This document shows, in pieces, positions 1-9,439 of a stretch of 64,000 nt of DNA (position 1 is its first letter; each line of letters begins with the position of its first letter). The stretch comes from Clostridiales bacterium (GTDB lineage: Bacteria > Bacillota > Clostridia > Peptostreptococcales > Anaerovoracaceae): the NCBI GenBank assembly GCA_012841165.1, contig DUVF01000028.1, positions 1 to 64,000 on the forward strand, written 5' to 3'. A program made the position numbers and the translations under genes. Under the pieces are notes generated by a model, which did not search any database, was not told the DNA's origin, and worked only from the letters and a program-made list of their open reading frames with translations.

Positions 1-191
1 AGCCTAAGAATTATGGATAAAATTATATTAAATTAGATTTTCATTATGCCTTGTGCTTTGAAAAGTGTAATTTGATATTTTTCATTGATCTGGAAAAGCA
101 GAAAGCACAAAGTTATTTACACTACCCCAGGTGGCATTTATGCAAATATTTATGTAAAAGCTAAACTTCTCCTCTACTCTTTAAGAAGCAG
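1..191. other. left-edge intergenic region, no gene seen
   Basis: This A+T-rich stretch holds no credible coding region. It contains 9-base inverted arms, TTGTGCTTT at 51-59 and AAAGCACAA at 102-110, separated by 42 bases; they could bind a regulator, but nothing else supports this. It lies downstream of the minus-strand regulator, so it may separate that gene from a neighbour outside the window. Confidence 0.5.
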
Positions 192-234
192 CTATCGATA
201 GAGACTGCGATCAGGCTCTATCCCTAGCTGCTTC
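185..234. terminator. long inverted repeat over the regulator 3' end, possible terminator
   Basis: Arms at 185-203 and 216-234 pair over 19 bases with two mismatches, around a 12-base loop. The last codons and TAG stop (192-194) of the sigma-54 activator lie inside it. On the plus strand the hairpin is followed by ATTTTTCT, a U-rich tail, whereas on the minus strand no U-run follows. It may therefore stop transcripts arriving from the left, or be bidirectional. Confidence 0.4.
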
Positions 235-2263
235 ATTTTTCTGTATAAAGTATTTCTTGATATTCCCAGTGCTTGAGCGGTGGCTTTTACATTTCCCTTT
301 TTCTCACTCAATGTTTTTTTAATGATTTCACCTTCAGTCCGTTTCAATATCTTACTCGGCTTCTGCTCTGGATTCTCCTGTTTCAAATCGGCCTGGTCGT
401 TAAAAGAATGTTGCAGTTCATCAAATCCAAGCATTTCCAGATAATCGCTGATTTCTTTGCGGGTGATTTTATTGGTTCCGTTTGTCTGAGCAATAACGAA
501 GCTGCGTTCCAAAACATTTTCCAATTCTCTCACATTGCCGGGCCAATCATAAGATTTTAGCCTGGCAATCGCGTCTTTTGTAACATATATATTTTGGCGA
601 TACCTCTCTTCCATCTTATGCAGTATGAAATCTGTTAAAACTTCAATGTCTTCTAATCTCTCCCGAAGAGGAGGTATGTGAATACTGATAACATTAATGC
701 GATAATATAGATCTTCTCTGAATTTTTCTTTTTTTACTAATTCCCATAAATCCACATTCGAGGCCGAAATAATCCTTACATCAATGGGCGTCTCAGTATC
801 TGCACCAACTCTAGTTATTCTTTTAGTCTGGATTGCGCGTAAAATTTTAACTTGCATGTCTAAGGGCATGGAATTAATTTCATCAAGGAAAATCGTCCCG
901 CCGGAAGCGATCTCAAACTTCCCTTTGCTGCCATCCTTATGGGCGCCTGTAAAAGCTCCTCCAACATAACCAAAAAGTTCACTTTCCAATAGTCCATGCG
1001 GTATGGCAGCGCAATTAATGCCACAAAAGGTCTGTCTTTTTCGGGGTTGGCGTTATGAATCGCCTGAGCGAAAACCTCTTTACCGGTTCCGCTTTCGCCC
1101 TGTATCAATACATTGTTTTCCATTTTGGCGGTCTCCTGAGCCAACCTGACCGCCTGCTGCATCGCCATACTATTGCCGATTACGTCATCGAACTCGTATT
1201 GAGCTTTCATCGAAGTTTTTTCTTTTTTTAAGTAATTGCCGTTTTTATTATTCTGTTTGATAATGCCTAAAGCACCTAAAATATGACTGTCCTGACCAAA
1301 TATCGGCTTGATCGTGCCTTGAAACGCTTTTCGGTTCCCGTTAATGTCAATGTACATTTCTTTTTCTACAATTGGAGTTTTGCTTTCCAGCACTTCTTGA
1401 AAGGAGTTCCCCTTTCCAAGTATGGTCTCACAAGAAAAACCGAGCACACTCTCCCAATTAGGAAAAAGAAGTTTATAAGCATTGCGATTTGAGAGTACGA
1501 TCTCTCCTTTCCTGTCTACTACTAAAACAGCATCCAAGAGATTTTCTAATAATTCTATGTTGACTTTGGAAATCAATTCTACAGATTCTGACAGTAAAAC
1601 ACCGAATAATCTGGACTCTATTTCTCTCTTCAATGACAAAAGCATTCCCATAGTATGTTTATGGAGCGGCCAGATCCGGCCAAATGATGCGATTATGCCC
1701 ACCAATTTATTTTCATTGCTCATAATAGGCACCGCAGTACAGGAGTAATCGCGCATCATATCCTTATAATGTTCCTTACATGTTGTATACATTGGGCTTT
1801 CCAGTAAAGCGGCCAAACAAATAGCTGTGGTGCCTAAATCACTTTCTTTGGCACTGGCTCCGATTTCAATTTCCCGAATCACCCTGTCCTTGTCTTCCTT
1901 TTTCTTGCCAAACCTCATCAGAAGATTTAATTCTTCATCGTAGAACTCAATCCGGTGGCCGGAAAAAGTGATGGTATCGGCTACTCCATTTATAATGGGA
2001 CCCATTATGTCTAATATATGTTTATTTTTTTTAAGACGGCTCTCTATTTCTTCCGGGGCGAGTATGACCATCTCTTCGCTTTCAGAATCCAGGCCCCGTT
2101 CCCTGCAGCGCCTCCAGGAGCTTAATATTTCTGGCGGAATTAAGCAATCTTGGTCAATGACCTGATTCTGAATGAAGCTGTCCCAGGCTCTCTCAGTCTG
2201 CTCCATTTTCTCACACAATTCATTGCTCTCCTCCAGGAAATACTTAAACCAATCAAAATTCAT
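192..2263 (-). pseudogene. AcoR-type sigma-54-dependent activator, frameshifted
   Basis: This is an enhancer-binding regulator that would activate RNA polymerase-sigma-54. It begins with the AcoR-family N-terminal region (PPEILSSWRRCRERG) and a GAF-like segment, followed by a PAS domain (LLDAVLVVDRKGEIVLSN). The AAA+ domain has Walker A GESGTGKE and the sigma-54 contact motif GAFTGA, and a Fis-type helix-turn-helix closes the protein. The reading frame breaks near 1019-1024: after FVA the frame runs into nonsense, while a one-base shift restores INCAAIPHGLLESELFGY. A single missing base explains this, either a real mutation or a sequencing error. The full length would be about 690 aa, normal for the family. 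The ATG at 2263 has GGAG nine bases upstream; another at 2278 is weaker. The gene overlaps the end of wecB. No cognate -24/-12 promoter was found. Confidence 0.8.
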
Positions 2264-3389
2264 GATATTCTTCTCCATTTTCCATCAACACCCGGACTAT
2301 CCTTTGACAGGCTTGTCCATCCCCGTAGGGGTTGACCGCTTTGGCCATTTGATCATAAACAGCCTGATCAGTCAGCAACTCGGCAGCCATCCGATATATC
2401 GTATCGCGATTCGTGCCAGCCAGCTTGACTGTTCCTGCCTCTACTGCCTCCGGTCTTTCGGTTTCCCGGCGCACAACCAGAACGGGCTTGCCCAAGGCCG
2501 GAGCTTCTTCCTGCATGCCGCCTGAATCGGTGATGATCAGATAGGAGCGGGCCATTAAATTGACAAACGGCTGATAGCCAAGAGGCTCAATCAGGTGCAC
2601 TCTTTCCACTCCGCGCAAAATCCGGTCGGCGATCTCCCGCACTCTGGGGTTCATATGAACAGGGTAAATTACTTCCACATCAGTAAAATTATAGCTGAGG
2701 TCACGAATGGCGCTAAAGATCTGCTCCATGTGCTCTCCTAAATTCTCCCGCCGGTGGCAGGTTACGGTAATGACTCTCCGTCCGTCAAAGTCTATATCTT
2801 TTAAAGTTTCTTCGCTGAATGCGAAGGGTTTGGCAGCTACATCCAGCAGCGCGTCTATCACTGTGTTTCCGGTCTGATGAATTTTCGCCGCCGGCACGCC
2901 TTCAGCTAAAAGATTATTCACATTCCGAATCGTAGGGGCAAAGTGAAGGTCGGCTATATGTCCGGTCAAAACCCGGTTCATTTCTTCCGGATAGGGAGAA
3001 TAACGGTCGTAGGTGCGTAAGCCGGCTTCAATATGTCCGACTGGTATTTTCTGATAAAAAGCGGCCAGAGCTGACGCAAAGGTGGTCGTCGTATCTCCGT
3101 GCACCAGAATGCGGTCAGGTTTTTCCGCAGTCAGTACCTTTTCCATTCCCAGAAGAACATTGGTCGTTATTTGACTGACCGATTGATTGGGTTTCATGAC
3201 GTTCAAATCATGGTCTGGCGTGAGTTCAAACAAATCTAGCACCTGGTCGAGCATTTCCCGGTGCTGAGCAGTGACCGTCAATATCGTTTCAATACCCTCG
3301 GTTTTCTTTAATTGCCTGACCAGCGGTGCCATCTTAATGGCTTCCGGCCGCGTTCCGAATACGACCATTATTCTTTGTTGCGTTCGCAT
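2253..3389 (-). CDS. wecB: UDP-N-acetylglucosamine 2-epimerase (non-hydrolysing)
   Basis: The enzyme interconverts UDP-GlcNAc and UDP-ManNAc in the cytoplasm and supplies ManNAc for wall teichoic acid or other surface polymers. The 378 aa protein has the family landmarks: FGTRPEAIKM at the N terminus, VHGDTTT, GHIEAGLRT, YSPYPEEMNR, TCHRREN and the nucleotide-binding ITDSGGMQEEAP segment. The ATG at 3389 is preceded by GAGGAG at suitable spacing and overlaps the end of tagO by 22 bases, so the two are translationally coupled. This gene order (tagO then mnaA/wecB) fits the first steps of linkage-unit synthesis. Confidence 0.95.
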   Translation of the reverse strand: MRTQQRIMVVFGTRPEAIKMAPLVRQLKKTEGIETILTVTAQHREMLDQVLDLFELTPDHDLNVMKPNQSVSQITTNVLLGMEKVLTAEKPDRILVHGDTTTTFASALAAFYQKIPVGHIEAGLRTYDRYSPYPEEMNRVLTGHIADLHFAPTIRNVNNLLAEGVPAAKIHQTGNTVIDALLDVAAKPFAFSEETLKDIDFDGRRVITVTCHRRENLGEHMEQIFSAIRDLSYNFTDVEVIYPVHMNPRVREIADRILRGVERVHLIEPLGYQPFVNLMARSYLIITDSGGMQEEAPALGKPVLVVRRETERPEAVEAGTVKLAGTNRDTIYRMAAELLTDQAVYDQMAKAVNPYGDGQACQRIVRVLMENGEEYHEF

Positions 3390-4450
3390 GGATTCTCCTC
3401 ACTTAATTTCTGATCTTTCATAAACACATATATCAGCATGACGGCGATGCCGAATAGAACCACGGCCTCTTTCAAAAGATCGCGGCTGATCATCACCGCC
3501 GCCATTCCCATGATGGCGCTTATGCAGTACAGGGTCAGGACCGTCCGGGTGTGGCCAAGCCCGACACTCAGGAGGCGATGGTGAAGATGGCCTTTGTCTG
3601 CCTCCATGATGGACCGGCCGCCACGTCTCCTCCGGATGATCGCTAAAAAAGTATCGATGATAGGCAGCGCCAGAACAAAAACCGGCAGGGCGGTTGCCAG
3701 CAGTGTGTAACTCTTCATCGGTCCGATCAGAGACAGCGCGGCGATCATAAAACCCAGATAAAGCGCGCCGCAATCCCCCATAAAGGTCTTGGCGGGATGG
3801 AAATTAAACGGCAGAAAGCCCAGGCAACTGCCAGCCAGCGCCATAAAAGCAATCGATACTTCGTATCTGCCGTGAATATACGCCATGTATGCGATCGCCA
3901 AAGTGGCTATCAGCGACAGGCCGGCTGCCAGACCATCCAGACCATCGATCAGATTTATGGTATTGGAGATGCCGACGACCCACAGCACGGTGATCAAAAA
4001 GCTGACGACAGTGACAATCTTTACTGCCTGGCCGGTGAACGGGTTCGTGATCCACTGAGTCCGGACGTCAAAGGCAAAGAGCAGGCAGGCGCAGAAGACC
4101 TGACCGATCAATTTATAGCGCGCCGGAAGGTTGCGGATATCATCGACCGCTCCCATGATGAACATGATCGTTCCGCCGATCAGGATGCCTGTCATCATTC
4201 TGCCGCTGATCGACCCGTTGTGGCCATAAGACAACATTATTAAGATGCCTGTCATGCTGCTGATATAAATGGCAAAACCACCGAAACGCGGCATTGTCAC
4301 AGCATGCATGCGACGATTGTCTTCAGGAACGTCAAGCGCGCCTATCGGCCGGGCCAGCTTGATGGCCAGCGGCGTCAAGACAAAGGCCAGGCCGAAGGTA
4401 ATACAAAATATAATGAAATTGCGCATCACCATTTGTTCTTCAAAGATCAT
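3368..4450 (-). CDS. tagO: undecaprenyl-phosphate GlcNAc-1-phosphate transferase
   Basis: This MraY/WecA-family membrane enzyme moves GlcNAc-1-phosphate from UDP-GlcNAc to undecaprenyl phosphate, the committed step for wall teichoic acids and similar polymers. The 360 aa protein is built of about ten hydrophobic segments. The cytoplasmic loops carry RRMHAVTMPRFGG, DDIRNLPARYKLIGQ, the acidic NLIDGLDGLAAG motif, FMGDCGALYLGF and the HLHHRLL histidine motif that marks WecA/TagO rather than MraY. The ATG at 4450 has AAGG eight bases upstream. It follows comEB by 38 bases and overlaps wecB. Whether the product is teichoic acid or another polysaccharide cannot be decided here. Confidence 0.94.
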   Translation of the reverse strand: MIFEEQMVMRNFIIFCITFGLAFVLTPLAIKLARPIGALDVPEDNRRMHAVTMPRFGGFAIYISSMTGILIMLSYGHNGSISGRMMTGILIGGTIMFIMGAVDDIRNLPARYKLIGQVFCACLLFAFDVRTQWITNPFTGQAVKIVTVVSFLITVLWVVGISNTINLIDGLDGLAAGLSLIATLAIAYMAYIHGRYEVSIAFMALAGSCLGFLPFNFHPAKTFMGDCGALYLGFMIAALSLIGPMKSYTLLATALPVFVLALPIIDTFLAIIRRRRGGRSIMEADKGHLHHRLLSVGLGHTRTVLTLYCISAIMGMAAVMISRDLLKEAVVLFGIAVMLIYVFMKDQKLSEENPCERNKE

Positions 4451-4488
4451 CCTCGTTTCCTTTTCTACATAAACCCGCCGCTGCTGTC

Positions 4489-4965
4489 TCAGCGCCGGCT
4501 GGATCGCTCCAGTCTCTCCACCGTCAAGCCGGCTTCTTTAAGCATCTCCTGTGCCAGATCATCGGAGTAACCATCTTGGATCACGATGCGTTTCAATCCG
4601 GCGTTGATGATCATTTTAGCACAGATGACACAGGGCTGATTGGTGCAGTATAGTGTGCCGCCGGCTATGCTCTGTCCCAGATAGGCCGCTTGAATGATTG
4701 CATTCTGTTCGGCGTGCAGGCCCCGGCAAAGCTCATGGTGTTTACCTGACGGCACTTTCAATTGCTCTCTCAGACAACCTCTTTCGACACAATGCTGAAG
4801 GCCGGTCGGAACTCCGTTGTATCCGGTCGCCATGATCCTTTTATCCCTGACTATGATAGCGCCAACCTGACGCCGGATGCAGGTAGATCGTTTCATGGCA
4901 ATTTCTGCCATTTCCATAAAATATTCGTCCCAGTCGGGTCGTATTCTTTCTTCTTTTTCGCTCAT
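4489..4965 (-). CDS. comEB: dCMP deaminase (ComEB-like)
   Basis: The protein deaminates dCMP to dUMP, the substrate of the thymidylate synthase encoded about 5 kb away. The 158 aa zinc enzyme has the deaminase signature HAEQNA (His zinc ligand and catalytic Glu) and PCVICAK with the two zinc cysteines. A Cys/His-rich stretch before the active site is typical of the dCMP deaminase group. Its ATG overlaps the metH stop by four bases (ATGA), showing translational coupling. ComEB is a historical name from the Bacillus com locus; a competence role is not implied. Confidence 0.94.
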   Translation of the reverse strand: MSEKEERIRPDWDEYFMEMAEIAMKRSTCIRRQVGAIIVRDKRIMATGYNGVPTGLQHCVERGCLREQLKVPSGKHHELCRGLHAEQNAIIQAAYLGQSIAGGTLYCTNQPCVICAKMIINAGLKRIVIQDGYSDDLAQEMLKEAGLTVERLERSSRR

Positions 4966-7382
4966 CCTACTGCTTCCTTTTTGAAAACTGTTTGCGCCAC
5001 CTTAACTGATGCCATAGCATCCTTGCAATAATAGTCGGCTTCGATCCGACGGGCATATTCAGCATCGAGGACCGCGCCGCCGACCATAATTTGACAATCC
5101 AGACCCGCTGCTTTCAGCTCCTGAATCGTCAAAGCCATGTTAGCCACGGTAGTGGTCATCAAAGCAGACAGACCAACCAGCCGAATCTTTTTTTCCCGAA
5201 CAGTTTGAACGATCTTTTCCGGCGGAACATCTTTACCTAAGTCTATCACCTCGTAGCCATAGTTCTCCAAAATTGCGCAGACTATATTTTTGCCGATATC
5301 GTGTATGTCGCCTTTGACAGTCGCCATCACTATTTTACCATAATTCAAAACTTCACCGGAGCGGGCCATCTCTTCTTTCAGAACGGTAAATGCGGCATTC
5401 ACTGTATCGGCCGAACGTACCAGCTCCGGCAAGAAGCAGATCCCTCTCTCATAATCAAGGCCGACTTCCGCCAGAGCCGGAATTACAATGTTTTCCACGA
5501 TTTCCAACGGTCTGTAATCCTGCAGCAGGTCGCGCGTCACCGGTATCGCCCGGTCGCCGAAACCCTGGCGGATATACTTATGCAAACGAGCAGCCGCCCC
5601 TTCGCTGTTTGCTTTTGAAGCCTCCGCCGGCTCCACCGCCGCGGAACTGTCAGATGACTCTTGAGTTTTTCCGGTAAACGCATTTATATAATCCTGCGCG
5701 CCCTGATCTTTTCCGGCTAAGGCCTCATAGCTCCGGATCGTTTCCATGTATTCAGGAACAGTCGGATCGGTGATCGGCGCGTCCAGGCCGGCGGTAAGGG
5801 CCATCGTCAGAAAGGTCCGGTTGAGCAGTTTGCGCTCGGGCAGGCCGAAGGAAACATTGCTGGCGCCCAGGCAAGTGCGCACACCGTAGATCTGTTTGAT
5901 GCTATTTAGCGCCTGTATCGTATCGCTGGGAGCCGTCGGCTCAGTAGCCGCTGTCATCGTCAGACAATCAACCACTATACGATCCCGGTGAATGCCCATT
6001 TTTTCCGCAGCTTTAATGATCTTGCCGGCGATCTCGATCCGCCTTTCTACATCTTCAGGGATTCCCTGATCATCTAATGTCAGCGCAATTACATTGCAGC
6101 CGTATTTCTTGACAATAGGCAGCACCTGACGCAGAGAGTCCTCTTTTCCATTGACCGAATTCAAAATCGGCCGTCCTCTGCAAAGACGAGCGCCGATCTC
6201 CAGCACCTCAGGTTCCGATGAATCGATCTGCAAAGGCACATCTGTGATTGCGGTTAGCCGCTCGACTACCCGGCGCATCATATCAATCTCGTCGATACCC
6301 GGCACACCGACATTTACATCCAGAATATGCGCCCCGGCACGAACCTGCGCCAAAGCTTCATCTTCTACATAAGCAAAATCACCGGCCAGCAAAGCTTCCC
6401 GCAACTTTTTTTTGCCGGTAGGATTCAGGCGCTCTCCGATGACGACCACCCGCTCGTCCAAAACGACAGTTCGGCTGCCTGAGCTGGCAGCGGTCAATCG
6501 AGGGGTAGGCAGGCAGACTTTCTGGCCTTCGCTAGATGACAGCATAGCCGCCAACTCCCGGATAAACTCCGGCGTCGTGCCGCAGCAACCGCCGATCACA
6601 GAGGCCCCTGCTTGAACCATCTCTGTCATGGAACGGCAGAATTCAGCGCTGTTTGTTCTATATTCAACCCGCCCATCAACTTCAACCGGCAGACCGGCAT
6701 TGGGTTGCACCAACACCGGCAGTTTAGAATATTTCAGAAATTGTCTGACCAGAGGCAGCATTTGCTGAGGCCCGAGCGAACAGTTGACGCCTAATGCATC
6801 AATACCCAGATCCTGCAAGCTGTTGACCACCGTTAAAGGATCCGCGCCGGTCAGCATCCGGCCGTTTTCCTCAAATGTGACCGAACAGAAGACCGGCAGG
6901 TCTGTCAGTTCCCGGGCAGCGATTACCGCTGCTTTCAGTTCATGCAGATCGGTGTATGTTTCGAATAAGATTAGATCTACGCCCGCCGACAGTCCCGCCC
7001 TGACCTGCTCCTTATAACTCTGAACGGCTTCTTCAAAATCAAGATCGCCGATGGGTCTGAGCATCCGGCCGATCGGCGCCAGGTCAAGCGCAACCGTGCC
7101 CGCGCCGGCGCTGCGAGCCAGAGCGACAGCCTGCGTGATGGCCTGTTCGACACTGTAATTGAAGCCCTTGAGTCTCCAGCTGTTTACAGGAAAGGTATTG
7201 GTGCAGATGATGTCGGCACCAGCCTCCACATACTGTCTATGGATCTCTCTGACTATTTCAGGATGAGTAAAATTAATCGTTTCAGCAGGAATATCAGGGC
7301 CGATCCCAGCGTTCTGAAGCATGGTTCCCATTGCTCCGTCGCACAGCAATATGCGTTTGGTCAATTGTTCACGGATATCCAA
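4962..7382 (-). CDS. metH: cobalamin-dependent methionine synthase, short form
   Basis: It transfers the methyl group of methyltetrahydrofolate to homocysteine through cobalamin. In order, the protein has a homocysteine methyltransferase domain ([11 protein letters not shown]; zinc ligands GGCC), a pterin-binding domain from about residue 310, a helical B12 cap and a B12-binding domain with the DxHxxG motif (DIHDIGKN). It ends after the B12 domain. The C-terminal SAM-dependent reactivation domain of the E. coli enzyme is missing, as in many anaerobes, so reactivation would need another protein. The start is reassigned to TTG at 7382, where GGAGG lies seven bases upstream; an upstream TTG at 7403 would put this SD inside the gene. 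The resulting length is 806 aa. Confidence 0.94.
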   Translation of the reverse strand: MDIREQLTKRILLCDGAMGTMLQNAGIGPDIPAETINFTHPEIVREIHRQYVEAGADIICTNTFPVNSWRLKGFNYSVEQAITQAVALARSAGAGTVALDLAPIGRMLRPIGDLDFEEAVQSYKEQVRAGLSAGVDLILFETYTDLHELKAAVIAARELTDLPVFCSVTFEENGRMLTGADPLTVVNSLQDLGIDALGVNCSLGPQQMLPLVRQFLKYSKLPVLVQPNAGLPVEVDGRVEYRTNSAEFCRSMTEMVQAGASVIGGCCGTTPEFIRELAAMLSSSEGQKVCLPTPRLTAASSGSRTVVLDERVVVIGERLNPTGKKKLREALLAGDFAYVEDEALAQVRAGAHILDVNVGVPGIDEIDMMRRVVERLTAITDVPLQIDSSEPEVLEIGARLCRGRPILNSVNGKEDSLRQVLPIVKKYGCNVIALTLDDQGIPEDVERRIEIAGKIIKAAEKMGIHRDRIVVDCLTMTAATEPTAPSDTIQALNSIKQIYGVRTCLGASNVSFGLPERKLLNRTFLTMALTAGLDAPITDPTVPEYMETIRSYEALAGKDQGAQDYINAFTGKTQESSDSSAAVEPAEASKANSEGAAARLHKYIRQGFGDRAIPVTRDLLQDYRPLEIVENIVIPALAEVGLDYERGICFLPELVRSADTVNAAFTVLKEEMARSGEVLNYGKIVMATVKGDIHDIGKNIVCAILENYGYEVIDLGKDVPPEKIVQTVREKKIRLVGLSALMTTTVANMALTIQELKAAGLDCQIMVGGAVLDAEYARRIEADYYCKDAMASVKVAQTVFKKEAVG

Positions 7383-7490
7383 GGAAGCCCTCCAGTCTAA
7401 CAACGAATGGCCTATTTTATCATATCCCGCCTTCTATTAAAAGAGCTTGTCCGGTAATAGCTGCCTGTTCGCTTACTCTCCCGGCCATTT

Positions 7491-8120
7491 TCAGTCACTG
7501 TTGATCATGGCGCGCAGCTTCCGCTTCACACGCTGCAGAGAATTTTCGACGCTTTTCGGGCTCTTGTCCACCAGACGGCTGATTTCCTGATTCGATTTAC
7601 CCGTCAGATAATATTGCCAGACTTGATTCTCAAGCTTGCTGAAGCGTGCCTGCCGTTCCCGACCTATACCGTCTATCATCTCTTTGAGGATGGCCAGCGT
7701 CTCCGGATTGTTTTGGCGATTTTCCGACAATCTTTCCACCAGTGTTTGAGACGCGGCCTCGCCCGGCAGGGTCTGATTGAGCGATACTGAATTGTTGAGC
7801 GGATGATGCTTTTTGCGGGCGGCCTGCTTAACGGCAGTCTTCAACTGCCGTTCAATGCAGAGCTCGGCAAAGGTACGGAAGCTGCTGCCCCGCTCTGCGT
7901 CATAGCCGCGCACGGCTTTGAGCAGGCCGATCATCCCTTCCTGTATCAGATCGTCCCGATCCGCGCCCATAATAAAGTAGGATTGCGCCTTGGCGGCCAC
8001 CAAGCCCTTGTATTTTCGCAGCAGAAATTCCTCAGCCGTAGCATCGTGCCGGCCTAATCGTTCGATCAGCTTTTCATCGCTGAACTCCTCAAATCTTAAA
8101 ATCGCTGCTTTTTCTGTCAT
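7491..8120 (-). CDS. sigH: RNA polymerase sigma-H factor
   Basis: This sigma-70 family factor of the SigH/Spo0H group directs transition-state and early sporulation genes in Bacillota. Region 2 is visible as DDLIQEGMIGLLKAVRGYD and region 4 as a helix-turn-helix with KSNQEISRLVDKSPKSVENS. The ATG at 8120 overlaps the rlmB stop by four bases and has GGGAGG just upstream; a longer open frame to 8366 is only the antisense-frame shadow of rlmB. The length of 209 aa matches the family (about 215). The rlmB-sigH order is standard in Firmicutes. It implies, but does not prove, a sporulating ancestry. Confidence 0.94.
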   Translation of the reverse strand: MTEKAAILRFEEFSDEKLIERLGRHDATAEEFLLRKYKGLVAAKAQSYFIMGADRDDLIQEGMIGLLKAVRGYDAERGSSFRTFAELCIERQLKTAVKQAARKKHHPLNNSVSLNQTLPGEAASQTLVERLSENRQNNPETLAILKEMIDGIGRERQARFSKLENQVWQYYLTGKSNQEISRLVDKSPKSVENSLQRVKRKLRAMINSD

Positions 8121-8866
8121 GCCTGCCTCCCTGCCACTGTCCCGAGGCGGCGCTGACGCCTGACTTCGTACATGATTACAGCCGCCGCGTTGGAAGCGTT
8201 CAAGGACTGGATTTTCCCTAACATTGGTATCGAAACTATCTGATCGGCAGCCTCCCGGAGCGACCGGCTGACTCCCTGATCTTCGCCACCGATGACCAAA
8301 GCCAGCGGGCCGGTTAAATCCGCCTGATCGTAAGCCTGCCCGTCCATATCGCAGGCCGTCACCCAATAGCCGGCTTTTTTAAGCTGTTCGACCGCCCCGG
8401 TCAGATTTGACACCCGGGCGACCGGAACAAACTCAGCCGCGCCTGCCGAAACCTTGGTCACCGCATCCGTCACCCCGACCGCCCGGCGGCTTCCGATGAC
8501 AACTCCCTGCACGCCGGCGCCATCCGCGCTGCGCAGAATAGCTCCCAGATTATGCGGATCCTGTATCCCGTCCAAAACCAGGAGAAAAGGCACGTCCGAG
8601 CCGGAAGAAGCGATGCCCATCAATTCATCGAACGCCAGATAGCGATAATCTGAGACCTGTGCCACAACGCCTTGATGAGCGCCGTTGGTCAGCCGATCGA
8701 GTATCGCTTTTTCCACGTATTGAATGGGTATCTTTTTTTCTCTGGCCTGACTGGCGATTTTGCGGGCAGAACCCTCGACATTTTTTTGCAGCAACAGCTT
8801 CTCGAAGGTTCGATCAGCCTTCAGCGCCTCAAAAACCGGATTTCGTCCGTAAATCAACTCGCTCAT
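8117..8866 (-). CDS. rlmB: 23S rRNA 2'-O-methyltransferase, RlmB/TrmH family
   Basis: This SPOUT-class enzyme methylates the ribose of a guanosine in 23S rRNA (G2251 in E. coli numbering). The 249 aa protein has the N-terminal SpoU substrate-binding domain (YGRNPVFEALKADR) and the knotted C-terminal methyltransferase domain. Motifs 1-3 are NLGAILRSADGAG, IGGEDQGVSRSLR and IPMLGKIQSLNASNAAAV. It is translationally coupled to sigH. The ATG at 8866 is chosen from the conserved YGRNPV start context; the exact target base is inferred from the family. Confidence 0.94.
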   Translation of the reverse strand: MSELIYGRNPVFEALKADRTFEKLLLQKNVEGSARKIASQAREKKIPIQYVEKAILDRLTNGAHQGVVAQVSDYRYLAFDELMGIASSGSDVPFLLVLDGIQDPHNLGAILRSADGAGVQGVVIGSRRAVGVTDAVTKVSAGAAEFVPVARVSNLTGAVEQLKKAGYWVTACDMDGQAYDQADLTGPLALVIGGEDQGVSRSLREAADQIVSIPMLGKIQSLNASNAAAVIMYEVRRQRRLGTVAGRQA

Positions 8867-8936
8867 TTCATAACTTCTCTTTTTGTTTGTCTAAATATGT
8901 ATTATATGTCAACATCTGTTAGTCAGTTCAGTCCGG

Positions 8937-8962
8937 GCGGTTTCTCTTAGCGGTTTCTCTTA
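8937..8962. repeat. 13-bp perfect tandem duplication at the folA stop
   Basis: Two identical 13-base units, 8937-8949 and 8950-8962, sit head to tail over the last codons of folA. The stop codon used (8947-8949) lies at the unit junction. A recent slippage duplication at the gene end is the simplest reading. Confidence 0.8.
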
Positions 8963-9435
8963 TATGTAACGAAACGAAAGCGCAAATCCGCCTCCTGTTG
9001 AATTTCCGTTTCCTGCGCTGCCACCCAGTCGGGATCCGCATCAAGGTTGGGAAAGAAGCTGTCGGCCGGAAATTCAGCGTCGATTTTAGTCACATAAACC
9101 GTATCGCAAAAGGGCAGCAGCTGGCGATAGATCGCTTCACCGCCGATCACATAAACCGAATCAGGCGTATATGAAGCAATACAACTTTCTAATTCGGCTA
9201 TAGAATGGCAAACCGAACAGACTGCCCGATAAGCAGGATCGCGCGTCATTACAATATTCGTCCTCTGGTCAAGCGGCTGCCCGCCCGGCAAAGATTCCAG
9301 CGTCTTACGACCCATCACGACAACCTGACCCAGCGTCTGTTTTCGAAAATGAGCCATGTCTTTTTTCAAACGCACCAGCAACTGGTTGTCTCGACCGATG
9401 CCCCAGTTGCGGTCAACTGCTACGATCGCCTTCAT
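8947..9435 (-). CDS. folA: dihydrofolate reductase
   Basis: It reduces the dihydrofolate made by ThyA back to tetrahydrofolate with NADPH. The 162 aa protein starts MKAIVAVDRNWGIGRDNQLL, the classical DHFR N terminus with the Met20-loop Gly residues. It continues with the NADPH-binding VVMGRKTLESLP and VYVIGGEAIYRQLLP. The acidic active-site residue at the Trp/Asp position of the first helix appears as D in LKKDMAHFR. The ATG at 9435 is four bases after the thyA stop, so both are one operon; a longer frame upstream overlaps thyA and is rejected. The 3' end carries a 13-bp duplication. Confidence 0.95.
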   Translation of the reverse strand: MKAIVAVDRNWGIGRDNQLLVRLKKDMAHFRKQTLGQVVVMGRKTLESLPGGQPLDQRTNIVMTRDPAYRAVCSVCHSIAELESCIASYTPDSVYVIGGEAIYRQLLPFCDTVYVTKIDAEFPADSFFPNLDADPDWVAAQETEIQQEADLRFRFVTYKRNR

Positions 9436-9439
9436 TGCG

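Noticed and set aside
128-146. Possible sigma-54 (-24/-12) promoter near the regulator
   Set aside because: TGGCA and TGCA are present, but the distance between GG and GC is several bases too short for the -24/-12 spacing.
3399-4243. Overlapping open frames opposite or within tagO
   Set aside because: No SD, no recognisable domain and the composition of shadows; tagO explains the region.
8121-8366. N-terminal extension of sigma-H
   Set aside because: It overlaps rlmB in another frame and has low-quality composition; ATG at 8120 has the SD and ATGA coupling.
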